Assembly (NCBI RefSeq): GCF_945952435.1
Contig: NZ_CAMFHZ010000001.1
Span: forward strand, 1-64,000
Length of the DNA stretch: 64,000 nucleotides
Direction of reading: 5' to 3'
From: an uncultured Microbacterium sp.
Lineage (GTDB): Bacteria > Actinomycetota > Actinomycetes > Actinomycetales > Microbacteriaceae
Part shown: piece by piece, positions 49,386 through 58,456 of the stretch
Layout of the letters: each line of letters starts with the position of its first letter
Numbering within the stretch: position 1 is the first letter of the stretch
Made by a program: the position numbers and the translations under genes
Notes under the pieces: model-generated
Databases searched by the model: none
What the model was told of the DNA's origin: nothing
The model's input: only the letters and a program-made list of their open reading frames with translations

Positions 49386-50311
49386 ACGCGGGCGACGAAG
49401 TCCGCCTCGGCGGCGAAGGCATCGGCGACCGCGAGGATCGTGCCGCGCAGGGCGGCCGCCGCACGGGTCGGCGCCATGTCGGCCCGGTGCGCGAGCGAGA
49501 TCGTCCGACTGAGCCGCTCCGCGAGCGGCACGGCACGCAGCCCCGGCCGGCCGAGGGCGACCATCGCCGGGACGATCGCCACCCCGACCCCGCGCTCCAC
49601 GAAGCGCAGCACGGTGTCCATCTCGGGGCCCTCCACGACGACCTCCGGCACGAGGCCGGCCGCGGCGAACGCGGCATCCGTCGCGCCGCGCAGCACGTAA
49701 CTGCGGGGAAAGGCGATGAGCGGCAGCTCCGCGACCGCGTGCAGCGAGATCGCAGCGCCCGCGCAGATCTCGGGGCCGTCCGCCGCGGAGACCACCACGA
49801 GGTCCTCCGCGAGCAGCGGCGTGCGGGTCAGACTCACCGCTGCTTCCGCCCCGACGTCGGAGGAGGCCAGCAGAGCGAGGTCGAGCGCCCCTTCGGCGAG
49901 CGCCGCGACGAGCCGCCGCGAGCCGCGCTCGGTGATCGCCAGCTCCACGCCGGGGTGCGCCGCGCGGAACGTGCCGACCACGTCCGGCACGATGCTCGCG
50001 CACAGCGAGGGCGGGGCGCCCAGGCGGACCCGTCCTCGGCGCAGTCCCGCGATCTCCGCCATCTCCCGGCGCACGGAGGAGGCGTCGGCGAGCATGCGCC
50101 GGGCGTAGGGCAGCAGGACCTCCCCCGCCGCGGTGAGCGAGATGTGCCCGCGGGCGCGATGGAACAGGTCCGATCCGAGCTCGCGCTCGAGGGTCGAGAT
50201 CTGCCGGCTCAGCGACGGCTGCGCGAGATGCAGCTCCTCGGCGGCGCGCGTGAAGTTGCCGAGGCGGGCGATCTCGACGAATCCGCGGAGCTGCTCGAGG
50301 TTCATGCGCAT
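49379..50311 (-). CDS. LysR-family transcriptional regulator
   Basis: Regulator of 310 aa. The N-terminal winged helix (1-60) has the standard LysR form: LEQLRGFVEIARLGNFTRAAEELHLAQPSLSRQISTLERELG. The substrate-binding domain (about 90-300) is complete. It is convergent with the amine oxidase gene and divergent from the AraC gene with a 263-bp gap. LysR proteins usually act on a divergent neighbour, so the AraC gene or the moaF operon beyond it could be its target. The N-terminus reads MRMNLEQL, giving a Met choice of two. Confidence 0.93.
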   Translation of the reverse strand: MRMNLEQLRGFVEIARLGNFTRAAEELHLAQPSLSRQISTLERELGSDLFHRARGHISLTAAGEVLLPYARRMLADASSVRREMAEIAGLRRGRVRLGAPPSLCASIVPDVVGTFRAAHPGVELAITERGSRRLVAALAEGALDLALLASSDVGAEAAVSLTRTPLLAEDLVVVSAADGPEICAGAAISLHAVAELPLIAFPRSYVLRGATDAAFAAAGLVPEVVVEGPEMDTVLRFVERGVGVAIVPAMVALGRPGLRAVPLAERLSRTISLAHRADMAPTRAAAALRGTILAVADAFAAEADFVARVA

Positions 50312-50574
50312 AGCGTAGGCGCATTCACTTCGCCCGGATCATGCAGGAGGGCGATCATGACCGCGCCGGGTCCGGTCGTCGCGGGCCGGCGGCCCGTCCG
50401 CCGCGCCGGGCCGCCGGGAGGACGTGGGCCTCGAGCGACGTCCGCGAGCGGCGCCCGACGGAGGCGGACAACGGTTCGGCGACGGATCGGCCCGCTCCGC
50501 AGGGCCGGTGATAACATTCGGAAACGGATCGTATACAAAGTCGTCGATCCCCGACCTTCCCGAGGTGATCAGCC

Positions 50575-51531
50575 GTGCCCGGTGCTCCCATCGCCCCCGC
50601 AGAGTCCGTGTCGACCGTCGTCACGCGCAACATCAGCGAGTTCCGTTCGGCGGTCTCCGACTCCTTCGTCCCGTTGCAGGTCAGCGGAGAGGGGGCGGAA
50701 CCGTTCCGCGGTCTGATCCGTGCGGCCGCGGTCGACGAGGTCCACGTGACCGACCTGCGCGCAAGCCGGCACGTCGTCGAGCGCACGCCCGAGCTCATCG
50801 CCCGCGGCGATCGCTCCTACTTCAAGGTGAGCCTCATGCTGGCCGGCACCGGGCTGCTCATCCAGGACGACCGTGAGGCCGTGCTCGCCCCCGGCGACCT
50901 CGCCGTCTACGACACCGACCGGCCGTACTCGCTCGTCTTCGACGAGGACTTCCGCACGATGGTGGTCATGTTCCCGAAGCATCTGCTGAGCCTTCCGCCC
51001 GAGATGGTCGGGCAGCTCACAGCGGTGCGGATCTCGGGCCAGGAGGGGCTCGGCTCCATGGTCGTGCCGTACCTGCGCCAGCTCGCGACCAACCTCGACC
51101 AGCTCGCGGGAGCGACGGGCGCGCGGCTCGCGCACAGCGCCCTCGACCTCGTGTCCACGGTCTTCACCCGCGAGCTGGGGCTCGACGAGGCGTCGACGGA
51201 TCCGCATCGCGCGCTCGTGCAGCGGATCCGCGGTCACATCGACCGCCACCTCGCTTCGACCGATCTGGGGCCGGCCTCGATCGCCGCGGCGCACTTCATC
51301 TCGACGCGCCACCTGCACGGATTGTTCCAGGAGCAGGGGACGACCGTGTCGACCTGGATCCGCACCCGTCGCCTCGAGCAGTGCCGGCGCGACCTGCTGG
51401 ATCCGATCCTCGCCGACCGTCCCGTCGCCGCGATCGCCGCCCGCTGGGGCTTCGTCGACGCCGCGCACTTCAGCCGCGCCTTCAAGACCGCCTACGGCGT
51501 CTCGCCCAGCGAGTACCGCGCGGGGCACTGA
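50575..51531 (+). CDS. AraC-family regulator (FeaR-like)
   Basis: Regulator of 318 aa. Residues about 20-190 form the AraC-binding-like domain found in FeaR (SYFKVSLMLAGTGLLIQDDREAVLAPGDLAVYDTDRPYSLVF), and residues 215-318 the double helix-turn-helix (DLGPASIAAAHFISTRHLHGLFQEQG ... PVAAIAARWGFVDAAHFSRAFKTAYGVSPSEYR). FeaR activates the tyramine oxidase and aldehyde dehydrogenase genes in E. coli, so a similar protein next to an amine oxidase is telling. It starts at a GTG. The moaF operon follows in the same direction after 182 bp. Confidence 0.9.
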   Translation: MPGAPIAPAESVSTVVTRNISEFRSAVSDSFVPLQVSGEGAEPFRGLIRAAAVDEVHVTDLRASRHVVERTPELIARGDRSYFKVSLMLAGTGLLIQDDREAVLAPGDLAVYDTDRPYSLVFDEDFRTMVVMFPKHLLSLPPEMVGQLTAVRISGQEGLGSMVVPYLRQLATNLDQLAGATGARLAHSALDLVSTVFTRELGLDEASTDPHRALVQRIRGHIDRHLASTDLGPASIAAAHFISTRHLHGLFQEQGTTVSTWIRTRRLEQCRRDLLDPILADRPVAAIAARWGFVDAAHFSRAFKTAYGVSPSEYRAGH

Positions 51532-51713
51532 CCGCTTCCGCCGGGCGCCGATCGTGCGCCGCGGCGGGCGCGCAGGGGACTTGCCCGTCCGGGCACGCCG
51601 GTTGACTCTCGGTGCGCGATCGAACCAGGACGGTTGAGGGTCGCGGCAGGCGCGGCACAGCATTGGCTCACACCCCCGCACCCCGGCGGGGCCTGGGTCG
51701 AAGGAGTCCCGCT

Positions 51714-52514
51714 GTGCCCGACGCTGTGACCACCCCCGCCGCCGATCCCGCGCTCGACGAATGGCGCACCTACGACGAGTTCGCGGCCGGGATCGACACC
51801 TACCGGCTCCCGAACGTCGAGCTCGACGGCACGGATCTGACCCTGTCGCTGGACGGCGGCGAGACGCTCTCGCTCCGGTTCGGACCCTCGTCGGTCGAGT
51901 GGTCGGGCCTCGGCGCCTCGGGGACGGACCCGTACGACGCGGTCGCCGTGCGCGAGGACGTCGTCTTCGTCAACCTGCCGCTGGAGAGCCGCGAGCGCGA
52001 GGCGCTCACGATCGTCTTCTCGACCTCCTCCCACCGCGCGACCGTGATCCGCTCCCGCATCGCCGCGGAGGCGGTGGAGGGCACCCCGCAGGTCGGTCAG
52101 GAGTTCTGGGCCGCGACGACCGACGGCGGGGATGCGACCGGAGAGGTCCCCGGGCCGAGCAGGGATCTCATCGGCAAGCGCAACGTGTACCGCTACAGCC
52201 CGCACCACCTCTACGAGCACGTGTACGTGTCGAGCCAGCGCTACGCCTGGCAGTGCCTCGAGGGCGTGCAGCGCGGCCACGGCGACATGGACCTCTCGAC
52301 CGTCTGGAAGTTCGCCGACGGCCTCTACCTGTTCTGCTTCCGGGAGTTCCGCATCGCGGTCGCGAGCGTCTGGCTGCACGACCTCGGCTACCAGCTCAGG
52401 ACCACCGGCATCTTCCTCGGCCTCAACGGCGAGGGCGCCTCGGAGCACTCCCGCGCGGGCGGGCACATCTACCCCCTCGGCTCGGTGTCGTACCCCGACG
52501 CCCAGCCCGTCTGA
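51714..52514 (+). CDS. moaF: MoaF-family protein, copy 1
   Basis: Protein of 266 aa of the MoaF family (lipocalin-like barrels, N- and C-terminal halves). Matching segments include GKRNVYRYSPHHLYEHVYVSSQRYAWQCLEG, VWKFADGLYLFCFREFRIAVASVWLHD and the final FLGLNGEG. The family label refers to molybdenum cofactor synthesis, but moaF in Klebsiella belongs to the monoamine regulon, which fits this amine oxidase neighbourhood better. GTG 51714 is fixed by AAGGAG 7 nt upstream. It leads a run of genes: SnoaL-fold protein, ABC importer, SDR. A related partial gene ends the window at 63259. Confidence 0.85.
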   Translation: MPDAVTTPAADPALDEWRTYDEFAAGIDTYRLPNVELDGTDLTLSLDGGETLSLRFGPSSVEWSGLGASGTDPYDAVAVREDVVFVNLPLESREREALTIVFSTSSHRATVIRSRIAAEAVEGTPQVGQEFWAATTDGGDATGEVPGPSRDLIGKRNVYRYSPHHLYEHVYVSSQRYAWQCLEGVQRGHGDMDLSTVWKFADGLYLFCFREFRIAVASVWLHDLGYQLRTTGIFLGLNGEGASEHSRAGGHIYPLGSVSYPDAQPV

Positions 52515-52530
52515 TCCGGAGGACACCGCC

Positions 52531-52920
52531 ATGACGAACGCCGACATCATCCGGGCGCACTACGCCGCGAGCGACCGCGGCGACATCGAGGGGATGCTCG
52601 CGCCGCTCGCCGCGGACGTGCGCTGGACCGAGGCCGCCGGCTTCCCCTACGCGGGCACCTATGTCGGCCCCGCGGCCGTCGCCGAGAACGTGTTCGCACG
52701 GATCGCCGCCGATTGGGACGACTACACCCTCGCCGTCGACGAGGTCGTCGACGGCGGCGACACCGTGGTCGGGATCGGCACGTACTCCGGCACGCACAAG
52801 GGCACGGGCCGCTTCTTCGCCGCCCGCGTCGCCCACGTCTGGCGGCTCGAGGGCGGCGAGGTCGTCGCCTTCGAGCAGTTCACCGACACCGAGATGGTCA
52901 GCAGAGCGATCCGGGACTGA
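52531..52920 (+). CDS. SnoaL-like/NTF2-fold protein
   Basis: Small protein of 129 aa with the cone-shaped NTF2/SnoaL fold: an N-terminal helix (ADIIRAHYAASDRGDIEGML), LAADVRWTEAAGFPYAGTYVGPAAV, then strands VDEVVDGGDTVVGIGTYSGTHKGTGRFFAARVAHVWRL and the end FEQFTDTEMV. Such proteins act as isomerases, cyclases, hydratases or small-ligand binders. It starts 16 bp after moaF with a GGAGG site, so it is translated from the same mRNA. Specific function unknown. Confidence 0.87.
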   Translation: MTNADIIRAHYAASDRGDIEGMLAPLAADVRWTEAAGFPYAGTYVGPAAVAENVFARIAADWDDYTLAVDEVVDGGDTVVGIGTYSGTHKGTGRFFAARVAHVWRLEGGEVVAFEQFTDTEMVSRAIRD

Positions 52921-53009
52921 CCCGCGACGCCCCGACCGCACCCCCTCCCGACCTGCACCACCGGCACCATCCTGCGGGCCCGCCCGCACCCCGAGAGACA
53001 GGAAATCAC

Positions 53010-54176
53010 ATGAACAAGCGCATCACCGCCGCAGCAGCGCTGCTCGCCGCGGGCGTGCTGGCCCTGGCCGGCTGCTCCGGATCCGGCGGATCGGGATCGT
53101 CCGACCCGATCGTCGTCGGATCCGTCAACACGATCTCGGGGGCGGCGACCTTCCCCGAGGCGTCGCAGGCCGCGAAGGCCGTCTTCGACAAGTTCAACGC
53201 CGACGGCGGGCTGAACGGCCGCAAGATCGAGTACAAGGTCACCGACGACAAGGGCGACCCCGCCACCGCGACCGCCAACGCCCGCGAGATCGTCGGATCC
53301 GACAACGCCGTCGCGATGGTGGGGTCGGCCAGCCTCATCGAGTGCGACCTGAACAAGAAGTACTACGAGCAGGAGGGCATCCTCTCGATTCCCGGGATCG
53401 GCGTCGACACGGGCTGCTTCGACAGCAAGAACATCTCCCCCGCGAACGTCGGACCGTACAACGACATGACGCTGACGCTGCTCTACGGCTCCGAGCAGCT
53501 CAAGCTCGACAACATCTGCGTCCTGCTCGAGATCGCCGGCTCCACCCGCCCGACCTACCAGGCCGCGATCGACAAGTGGACCGAGCTGACCGGCAAGAAG
53601 CCGCTCTACGTCGACGACACCGTGCCGTACGGCGCGAGCGACTACACGCCGTACATCGTCAAGGCGAAGCAGGCCGGCTGCAAGGCCCTCGCGATCAACC
53701 CGGTCGAGCCCGACGCGATCGGCCAGGTCAAGGCGGCCAACGCCCAGGGCTGGAACGACGTGACCTGGCTGTACCTCACGAGCGTCTACAGCGAGAACTT
53801 CGCGAAGGCGGTCAGCAACGCCGGGGCGGGCATCTACGTGCCGGCCGAGTTCTACCCGTTCACGGAGGACAACGACATCAACAGGGACTGGCGCGACCTC
53901 ATGACCAAGAACAACATCCCGCTGACCTCGTTCAGCCAGGGCGGGTTCCTGGCCGCGACGTACTTCATCGAGGCGCTGAAGTCGGTCAAGGGCGACGTCA
54001 CCCGGGAGTCGGTGTCGGCGGCGATCAAGGACATGCAGCCGGTGTCGAACAAGATGGTCGGCGATCCGTACAAGTTCGGGACGATCCCGACCGCCGGATG
54101 GCCGATCACCCTGAAGAGCGGCACGAACGCCTGGGAGAAGGTCGCGGACGACTGGTTCCGCATCCCGACGAAGTAG
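53010..54176 (+). CDS. Branched-chain-type ABC transporter substrate-binding lipoprotein
   Basis: Periplasmic-binding-protein type I receptor of 388 aa (LivJ/LivK superfamily). The signal peptide ends in LALAGC with the lipid Cys at 22. The body begins DPIVVGSVNTISGAATFPEASQAAKAVFDKFNADGGLNGRKIEY, the classical start, and VGSASLIECDLNKKYYEQEG follows. Members bind branched amino acids, amides, urea, aromatic acids and related compounds; given the neighbourhood an amine or amine-derived acid is the best guess. A hairpin follows the gene before the permeases. Confidence 0.92.
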   Translation: MNKRITAAAALLAAGVLALAGCSGSGGSGSSDPIVVGSVNTISGAATFPEASQAAKAVFDKFNADGGLNGRKIEYKVTDDKGDPATATANAREIVGSDNAVAMVGSASLIECDLNKKYYEQEGILSIPGIGVDTGCFDSKNISPANVGPYNDMTLTLLYGSEQLKLDNICVLLEIAGSTRPTYQAAIDKWTELTGKKPLYVDDTVPYGASDYTPYIVKAKQAGCKALAINPVEPDAIGQVKAANAQGWNDVTWLYLTSVYSENFAKAVSNAGAGIYVPAEFYPFTEDNDINRDWRDLMTKNNIPLTSFSQGGFLAATYFIEALKSVKGDVTRESVSAAIKDMQPVSNKMVGDPYKFGTIPTAGWPITLKSGTNAWEKVADDWFRIPTK

Positions 54177-54185
54177 TTCCCGACG

Positions 54186-54222
54186 GCCGTCGGCGGGGCC
54201 CCTCCTGGCACCCGCCGACGGC
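54186..54222 (+). terminator. Intercistronic hairpin between binding-protein and permease genes
   Basis: A perfect 12-bp stem GCCGTCGGCGGG/CCCGCCGACGGC (54186-54197 with 54211-54222) with a 13-nt loop. It probably attenuates readthrough so that binding protein is made in excess. Confidence 0.75.
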
Positions 54223-54248
54223 CCGACTCGACAAGAAAGGACGACGCC

Positions 54249-55109
54249 ATGTTGCAGGGCGCCATCGCCGGTCTCGCCGCCGGCGGCCTCTACGCGGTGC
54301 TGGGCGTGTGCCTCACCCTGATGTCACGGCTCGTGCGGGTGGTCAACTTCGCCCAGGCCGCGACGGGCATGTTCGGGGCGTTCACCGCCGTCTGGCTCGT
54401 GCGCCAGGCGGGGCTGCCCGTCTGGCTGGGATCGCTCCTCGGCGTGCTGATCGCGGGCCTGCTCGCCGCCGCGATCGGCTGGATCGCCGCGACCTGGTTG
54501 TCCGAGGCCTCCACGACGACGCGCTCCGCCATGACCGTCGGACCGCTCCTTCTGCTCATCTCGCTGTCCTTCATCCTCTTCGGCAACAAGCCCCAGCCGT
54601 TCGCGCCGATCATCGCGGGCCCCGCGTTCTCCGTCGGCGGCGTCGTGATCAGCCAGGTGACGGTCGCGACCGTGGTGCTGGCGATCGTCGTGGCCCTTCT
54701 CGTCAGGCTCCTGCTCAGCCGCACCCGCGTCGGCGTGCAGCTGCGGGCGCTCTCGGAACGGCCCACGACGGCCGAGCTGCTGGGGATCCGCTCCCGCCCG
54801 CTGTCGATCGCGGTCTGGTTCGTGACGGGGGTGATCAGCGCGATCGCGATCGTGATCGTCGCGCCCTCGCAGTCCAACGATGCGACCAGCCTGGCGATGC
54901 TCATCATCCCCGCCGCGGCGGCCGCGCTGCTCGGCGGCTTCAAGCGCCTCGATCTCGCCGTGATCGGCGGCCTGGCGCTCGGGGTCCTCGGCGGCCTCGT
55001 CGCGCAGATCGACGAGGTGGCGCTCGTGCGCAACTTCCTCCCGTTCCTGTTCATCGTCATCCTGCTGCTCTGGACGCAGCGCAAGGAGGTGTGGGATGCC
55101 GCACGCTGA
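54249..55109 (+). CDS. Branched-chain-type ABC transporter permease (LivH-like)
   Basis: Permease of 286 aa with about eight hydrophobic segments. The start LQGAIAGLAAGGLYAVLGVCLTLMSRLVRVVNFAQAATGMFGAF is the LivH hallmark, and GVQLRALSERPTTAELLGIRSRPLSIAVWFVTGVISAIA contains the coupling loop for the ATPase. It overlaps the next gene by 14 bp. It would form the channel with the permease half of the following fusion protein. Confidence 0.94.
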   Translation: MLQGAIAGLAAGGLYAVLGVCLTLMSRLVRVVNFAQAATGMFGAFTAVWLVRQAGLPVWLGSLLGVLIAGLLAAAIGWIAATWLSEASTTTRSAMTVGPLLLLISLSFILFGNKPQPFAPIIAGPAFSVGGVVISQVTVATVVLAIVVALLVRLLLSRTRVGVQLRALSERPTTAELLGIRSRPLSIAVWFVTGVISAIAIVIVAPSQSNDATSLAMLIIPAAAAALLGGFKRLDLAVIGGLALGVLGGLVAQIDEVALVRNFLPFLFIVILLLWTQRKEVWDAAR

Positions 55110-56898
55110 CCGCGCTGTCGCACAGCGCCCCCTCACGCAGAACCCGGTCTTCCGCACCGTCTGGCCGTTCGCGGTCGGCGTGGTGGCCGTGCTCGTGGGC
55201 CTCGTGCTCTCGAACGCGCTCTCCGGATACTTCGTCTTCCTCGCCATCAGCGCGATCACCGCCGCGATCGCGATCCTCGGCCTCGGGATCGTGACCGGAT
55301 CCGCCGGCATGATCGCGCTGCGCCAGCTCACCTTCGGCGCGATCGGCGCGTGGATCGTGTCGCTCTTCAACGTCTGGCACGTCCCGGGCGGGTTCCTCGT
55401 GTGGCTCGTCGCCGGAGGCATCGCCGCCGGCCTCGTCGGCATCCTCGTCGGCCTGCCCGCGCTGCGTCTGCGCGGGGTCAACCTCGCCGTCGTCACGCTC
55501 GGCTTCGCCGCCGCCGCGGACGTCACGCTCGTGCAGATCCAGTTCCCGGGATCCGCTACGGGCATCTCGGTGGATCGCCCCGCCGGGTTCACGAGCGACA
55601 AGCAGTTCTTCCTCCTCTCGGTGGTCGTGCTCGTGGTGTGCTGCCTGATCGTGTTCTTCCTGCAGCGCGGCCGCTGGGGGGCGAGCTGGAAGTCGGTCGC
55701 CTTCTCCGAACGCGGCACCGCCGCCGCGGGGCAGAGCGTGCAGACCGCGAAGCTGACGGCCTTCGCCGTCTCCGCGGCGCTCGGCGGCATCTCCGGCGGC
55801 CTGCTCGCCGGGCAGGTGCAGCTGCCTTTCGCGTCCAGCTTCAGCCCCCTGCAGTCGCTCGCGCTGTACGTGCTCGCGATCATGAGCGGCGCGCACCTCA
55901 TCGACATGGCGGTGTTCGGCGGCATCCTCTGGGTGCTCGTCCCCGAGCTGCTCAAGCGCTGGGGGATCCCGCAGGACTGGGGATTCGTGATCTTCGGCGT
56001 GCTCGGCGTCCAGGCGCTGACGAGCGGATCGAACCTGGGCCAGACGATCCGCCAGCTCATCTGGAAGCGGCAGGACCGCCGGACCGCGAGCGCGGCGCTG
56101 ACCGCTCTGCCCGCCGACGCGGAGCCCGGCGCAGAGGAGATCCGCACCTCGACGACCGCCGCGCTCGATCCGGAGCTCCTGACCGGCGAGCCCGTGCTCA
56201 CGGTCGAGGGCCTGACCGTGCAGTTCGGCGCGCTCAAGGCCCTCGACGATGTCTCCTTCACCGTGCCGGCCGCATCGATCATGGGCCTCATCGGCCCGAA
56301 CGGTGCGGGCAAGTCGACCTTCGTCGACGCGATCAGCGGCTTCCTCCCCAAGCACGGAGGGCGCGTGCTGCTCGGCGGCAGGGATCTGGCGGGGCTCTCC
56401 CCCACGAGGCGCGCGCGCCTCGGCCTGCGGCGCACGTTCCAGCAGGACCGGGTGCCCCCGCTGCTCACGGTCGGCGGCTACGTGCGGTTCGTGGCCCGGC
56501 GCCGGCTCGCACTCGCGGACATCGAGGAGACGCTCGCGTTCTTCGGCTGCCCTCCGGCCCGCGCCCGGCTGTCGAGCGTCGACGTGGGAACGCGACGGCT
56601 CGTCGAGGTCGCCGCCGCCGTGCTGTCCCAGCCGCGGCTGCTCATCCTCGACGAGCCCGCCGCCGGCCTCTCGCACGACGAGCACCTGGCCCTCGCGGCC
56701 CGGCTGCGCGAGCTCCCCGCCCGGTACGGGACCGCGGTCATCATCATCGAGCACGACCTCGACCTCGTGCGCTCCGTGTGCCCGATGCTCACGGTGCTCA
56801 ACTTCGGCAGGGTCCTCGCCTCCGGCCCGCAGGACGAGGTGCTCGCCGATCCCGACGTCGTCAAGGCCTACATGGGAGAGACGGAGCTGCTGTCATGA
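55096..56898 (+). CDS. Fused ABC permease and ATP-binding protein (LivM-LivG type)
   Basis: One chain of 600 aa. Residues 20-325 are a LivM permease (AILGLGIVTGSAGMIALRQLTFGAIGAW, LRGVNLAVVTLGFAAAADV, VAFSERGTAAAGQSVQTAKLTAFAVSAALGGISGG). After a linker (325-370) comes a LivG-type ATPase: Walker A GLIGPNGAGKST, Q-loop region TFQQDRVPPLLT, Walker B LLILDEPAAGLS and switch IIEHDLD. The signature is degenerate: SSVDVGTRRLVEVAAAV instead of LSxGQQ. The frame is continuous. Its stop overlaps the LivF gene (ATGA). The importer therefore has two ATP sites of unequal quality. Confidence 0.92.
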   Translation: MPHADRAVAQRPLTQNPVFRTVWPFAVGVVAVLVGLVLSNALSGYFVFLAISAITAAIAILGLGIVTGSAGMIALRQLTFGAIGAWIVSLFNVWHVPGGFLVWLVAGGIAAGLVGILVGLPALRLRGVNLAVVTLGFAAAADVTLVQIQFPGSATGISVDRPAGFTSDKQFFLLSVVVLVVCCLIVFFLQRGRWGASWKSVAFSERGTAAAGQSVQTAKLTAFAVSAALGGISGGLLAGQVQLPFASSFSPLQSLALYVLAIMSGAHLIDMAVFGGILWVLVPELLKRWGIPQDWGFVIFGVLGVQALTSGSNLGQTIRQLIWKRQDRRTASAALTALPADAEPGAEEIRTSTTAALDPELLTGEPVLTVEGLTVQFGALKALDDVSFTVPAASIMGLIGPNGAGKSTFVDAISGFLPKHGGRVLLGGRDLAGLSPTRRARLGLRRTFQQDRVPPLLTVGGYVRFVARRRLALADIEETLAFFGCPPARARLSSVDVGTRRLVEVAAAVLSQPRLLILDEPAAGLSHDEHLALAARLRELPARYGTAVIIIEHDLDLVRSVCPMLTVLNFGRVLASGPQDEVLADPDVVKAYMGETELLS

Positions 56899-57587
56899 GC
56901 GAACTGGTGCTGGACGGCGTCACCGTCAGCCGCGGCGCAGGCCCTGTCATCTCCGACGTCTCGCTCACGGTGCGCGGCGGCGAGGTGCTGGCCCTCGTCG
57001 GCCCCAACGGGGCGGGCAAGACGAGCCTCATCGAGTCGATCTCGGGGGTCACCGCGCACTCCGCCGGATCTCTGACGCTCGACGGGGAGAGGATCGACCG
57101 GCTCTCGCGGGTGGCGCGCGCCCGGAACGGGATCGTGCACATCGAGCAGGGTCGTGCGGTGTTCCCCTCGCTCACCGTGCGGGAGAACCTCTCGCTCACC
57201 GCGCGCACCCCGGCGGAGCTGGACGCGGCCCTCGCGGCGTTCCCCGAGCTCGAGAAGCGCATCGACTCCCCCACGGCGCTGCTCTCGGGCGGCGAGCAGC
57301 AGATGGTGGTGCTCGCCCGCGCCTTCGCCGCGAAGCCTCGGATCCTGCTCATCGACGAGATGTCCCTGGGCCTCGCGCCCGTGGTCTTCATGCGCCTGGT
57401 GCCGATCGTGCAGTCCATCGCGGAGTCCGGCGTGGGCGTGCTTCTCGTGGAGCAGTTCACCCAGCTCGCGCTGGGAATCGCGGAGGAGGCGGTCGTGGTC
57501 GCCGGCGGCCACGTCTCCTTCCAGGGCAGGGCCACCGATCTCCGGGCGGATCCGCAGCTGCTGCACCGCGCCTACCTTGGTGGCTGA
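56895..57587 (+). CDS. Branched-chain-type ABC transporter ATP-binding protein (LivF-like)
   Basis: ATPase of 230 aa. Walker A is LVGPNGAGKTSLIESISG, the signature ALLSGGEQQMVVLARAFAAKP, Walker B ILLIDEMSLGLAP (LivF-type Asp-Glu-Met) and the switch region uses LVEQFTQLALG. GIVHIEQGRAVFPSLTVRENL is the LivF Q-loop. Its canonical signature contrasts with that of the fused LivG half. It is the last transporter gene; an SDR follows after 28 bp. Confidence 0.94.
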   Translation: MSELVLDGVTVSRGAGPVISDVSLTVRGGEVLALVGPNGAGKTSLIESISGVTAHSAGSLTLDGERIDRLSRVARARNGIVHIEQGRAVFPSLTVRENLSLTARTPAELDAALAAFPELEKRIDSPTALLSGGEQQMVVLARAFAAKPRILLIDEMSLGLAPVVFMRLVPIVQSIAESGVGVLLVEQFTQLALGIAEEAVVVAGGHVSFQGRATDLRADPQLLHRAYLGG

Positions 57588-57615
57588 GGCGGCGCGCACC
57601 GGTACGCTCGGCACC

Positions 57616-58452
57616 ATGACGCACAAGAGGATCGCGCTGGTCACCGGCGCCTCATCCGGGATCGGCGCCGACGCCGCCGTCCGACTCGCGGATGCCGGGT
57701 TCGTCGTCTACGGCGCCGCACGGCGACAGGACAGGCTCGAGCCGCTCGCGCGGCACGGCGTGCGGCCCCTCGCGCTCGACGTGACCGACGAGGAGTCGCT
57801 CACCGCGGCCGTCGCACACGTCGTCGCGGAATCCGGACGCATCGACGTGCTCGTCAACAACGCGGGCTACGGATCCTACGGCGCGATCGAGGACGTGGAT
57901 CTGGAGGAGGCGCGCCGCCAGTTCGACGTGAACGTGTTCGGCCTGGCCCGGCTCACGCAGCTCGTGCTGCCGCACATGCGCGCGCAGCGCTCCGGCACGA
58001 TCATCAACGTGAGCTCGATGGGGGGCCGGTTCGTGACGCCGCTCGGCGCCTGGTACCACGCCAGCAAGTACGCGGTCGAGGCGCTCAGCGACGCGCTGCG
58101 GATCGAGGCGCGGCCCTTCGGCATCCACGTGGCCGTCGTCGAGCCGGGGTCGATCCGGACCGAATGGGGCGCGATCGCGGCCGAGCAGCTGCTCGCGACG
58201 TCGGCGGAGACCGGCGCCTACACGCGCCTGGCGGACGGGGTGGCCCGCACCCTGGCGGCCAGTTCGGCCCCGGCGAACCGCACCGCGTCCGGCCCCGGTG
58301 TCGTGGGACGCACCATCGTGCGGATCGCGCAGTCCCGCCGTCCGCGCACGCGCTACCGGGTCGGCTTCGGCGCGATCCCCGCCACCTGGCTGAAGGCGAT
58401 CCTGCCGGACCGAGCGTTCGACCGCCTCATCCGGCTCGCCTTCGGGGTCTGA
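57616..58452 (+). CDS. Short-chain dehydrogenase (extended C-terminus)
   Basis: SDR of 278 aa. Motifs are TGASSGIGADAA (11-22), Arg-Arg in GAARRQDRL suggesting NADP, NNAGYGSYG, Ser in NVSSMGGR and YHASKYAVEAL. The VVEPGSIRTEWG region and an extra 70-residue C-terminal end (RPRTRYRVGFGAIPATWLKAILPDRAFDRLI) match the 17-beta-HSD/retinol-type SDRs common in actinobacteria. It follows the importer on the same strand and may share its transcript. The ThrE gene converges on it with only 4 bp between stops. Confidence 0.9.
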   Translation: MTHKRIALVTGASSGIGADAAVRLADAGFVVYGAARRQDRLEPLARHGVRPLALDVTDEESLTAAVAHVVAESGRIDVLVNNAGYGSYGAIEDVDLEEARRQFDVNVFGLARLTQLVLPHMRAQRSGTIINVSSMGGRFVTPLGAWYHASKYAVEALSDALRIEARPFGIHVAVVEPGSIRTEWGAIAAEQLLATSAETGAYTRLADGVARTLAASSAPANRTASGPGVVGRTIVRIAQSRRPRTRYRVGFGAIPATWLKAILPDRAFDRLIRLAFGV

Positions 58453-58456
58453 GCGC

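Noticed and set aside
51714..52514. Molybdenum cofactor biosynthesis role for the MoaF protein
   Set aside because: No other molybdopterin gene is in the window, and the neighbours are amine oxidase, transporters and a FeaR-like regulator.
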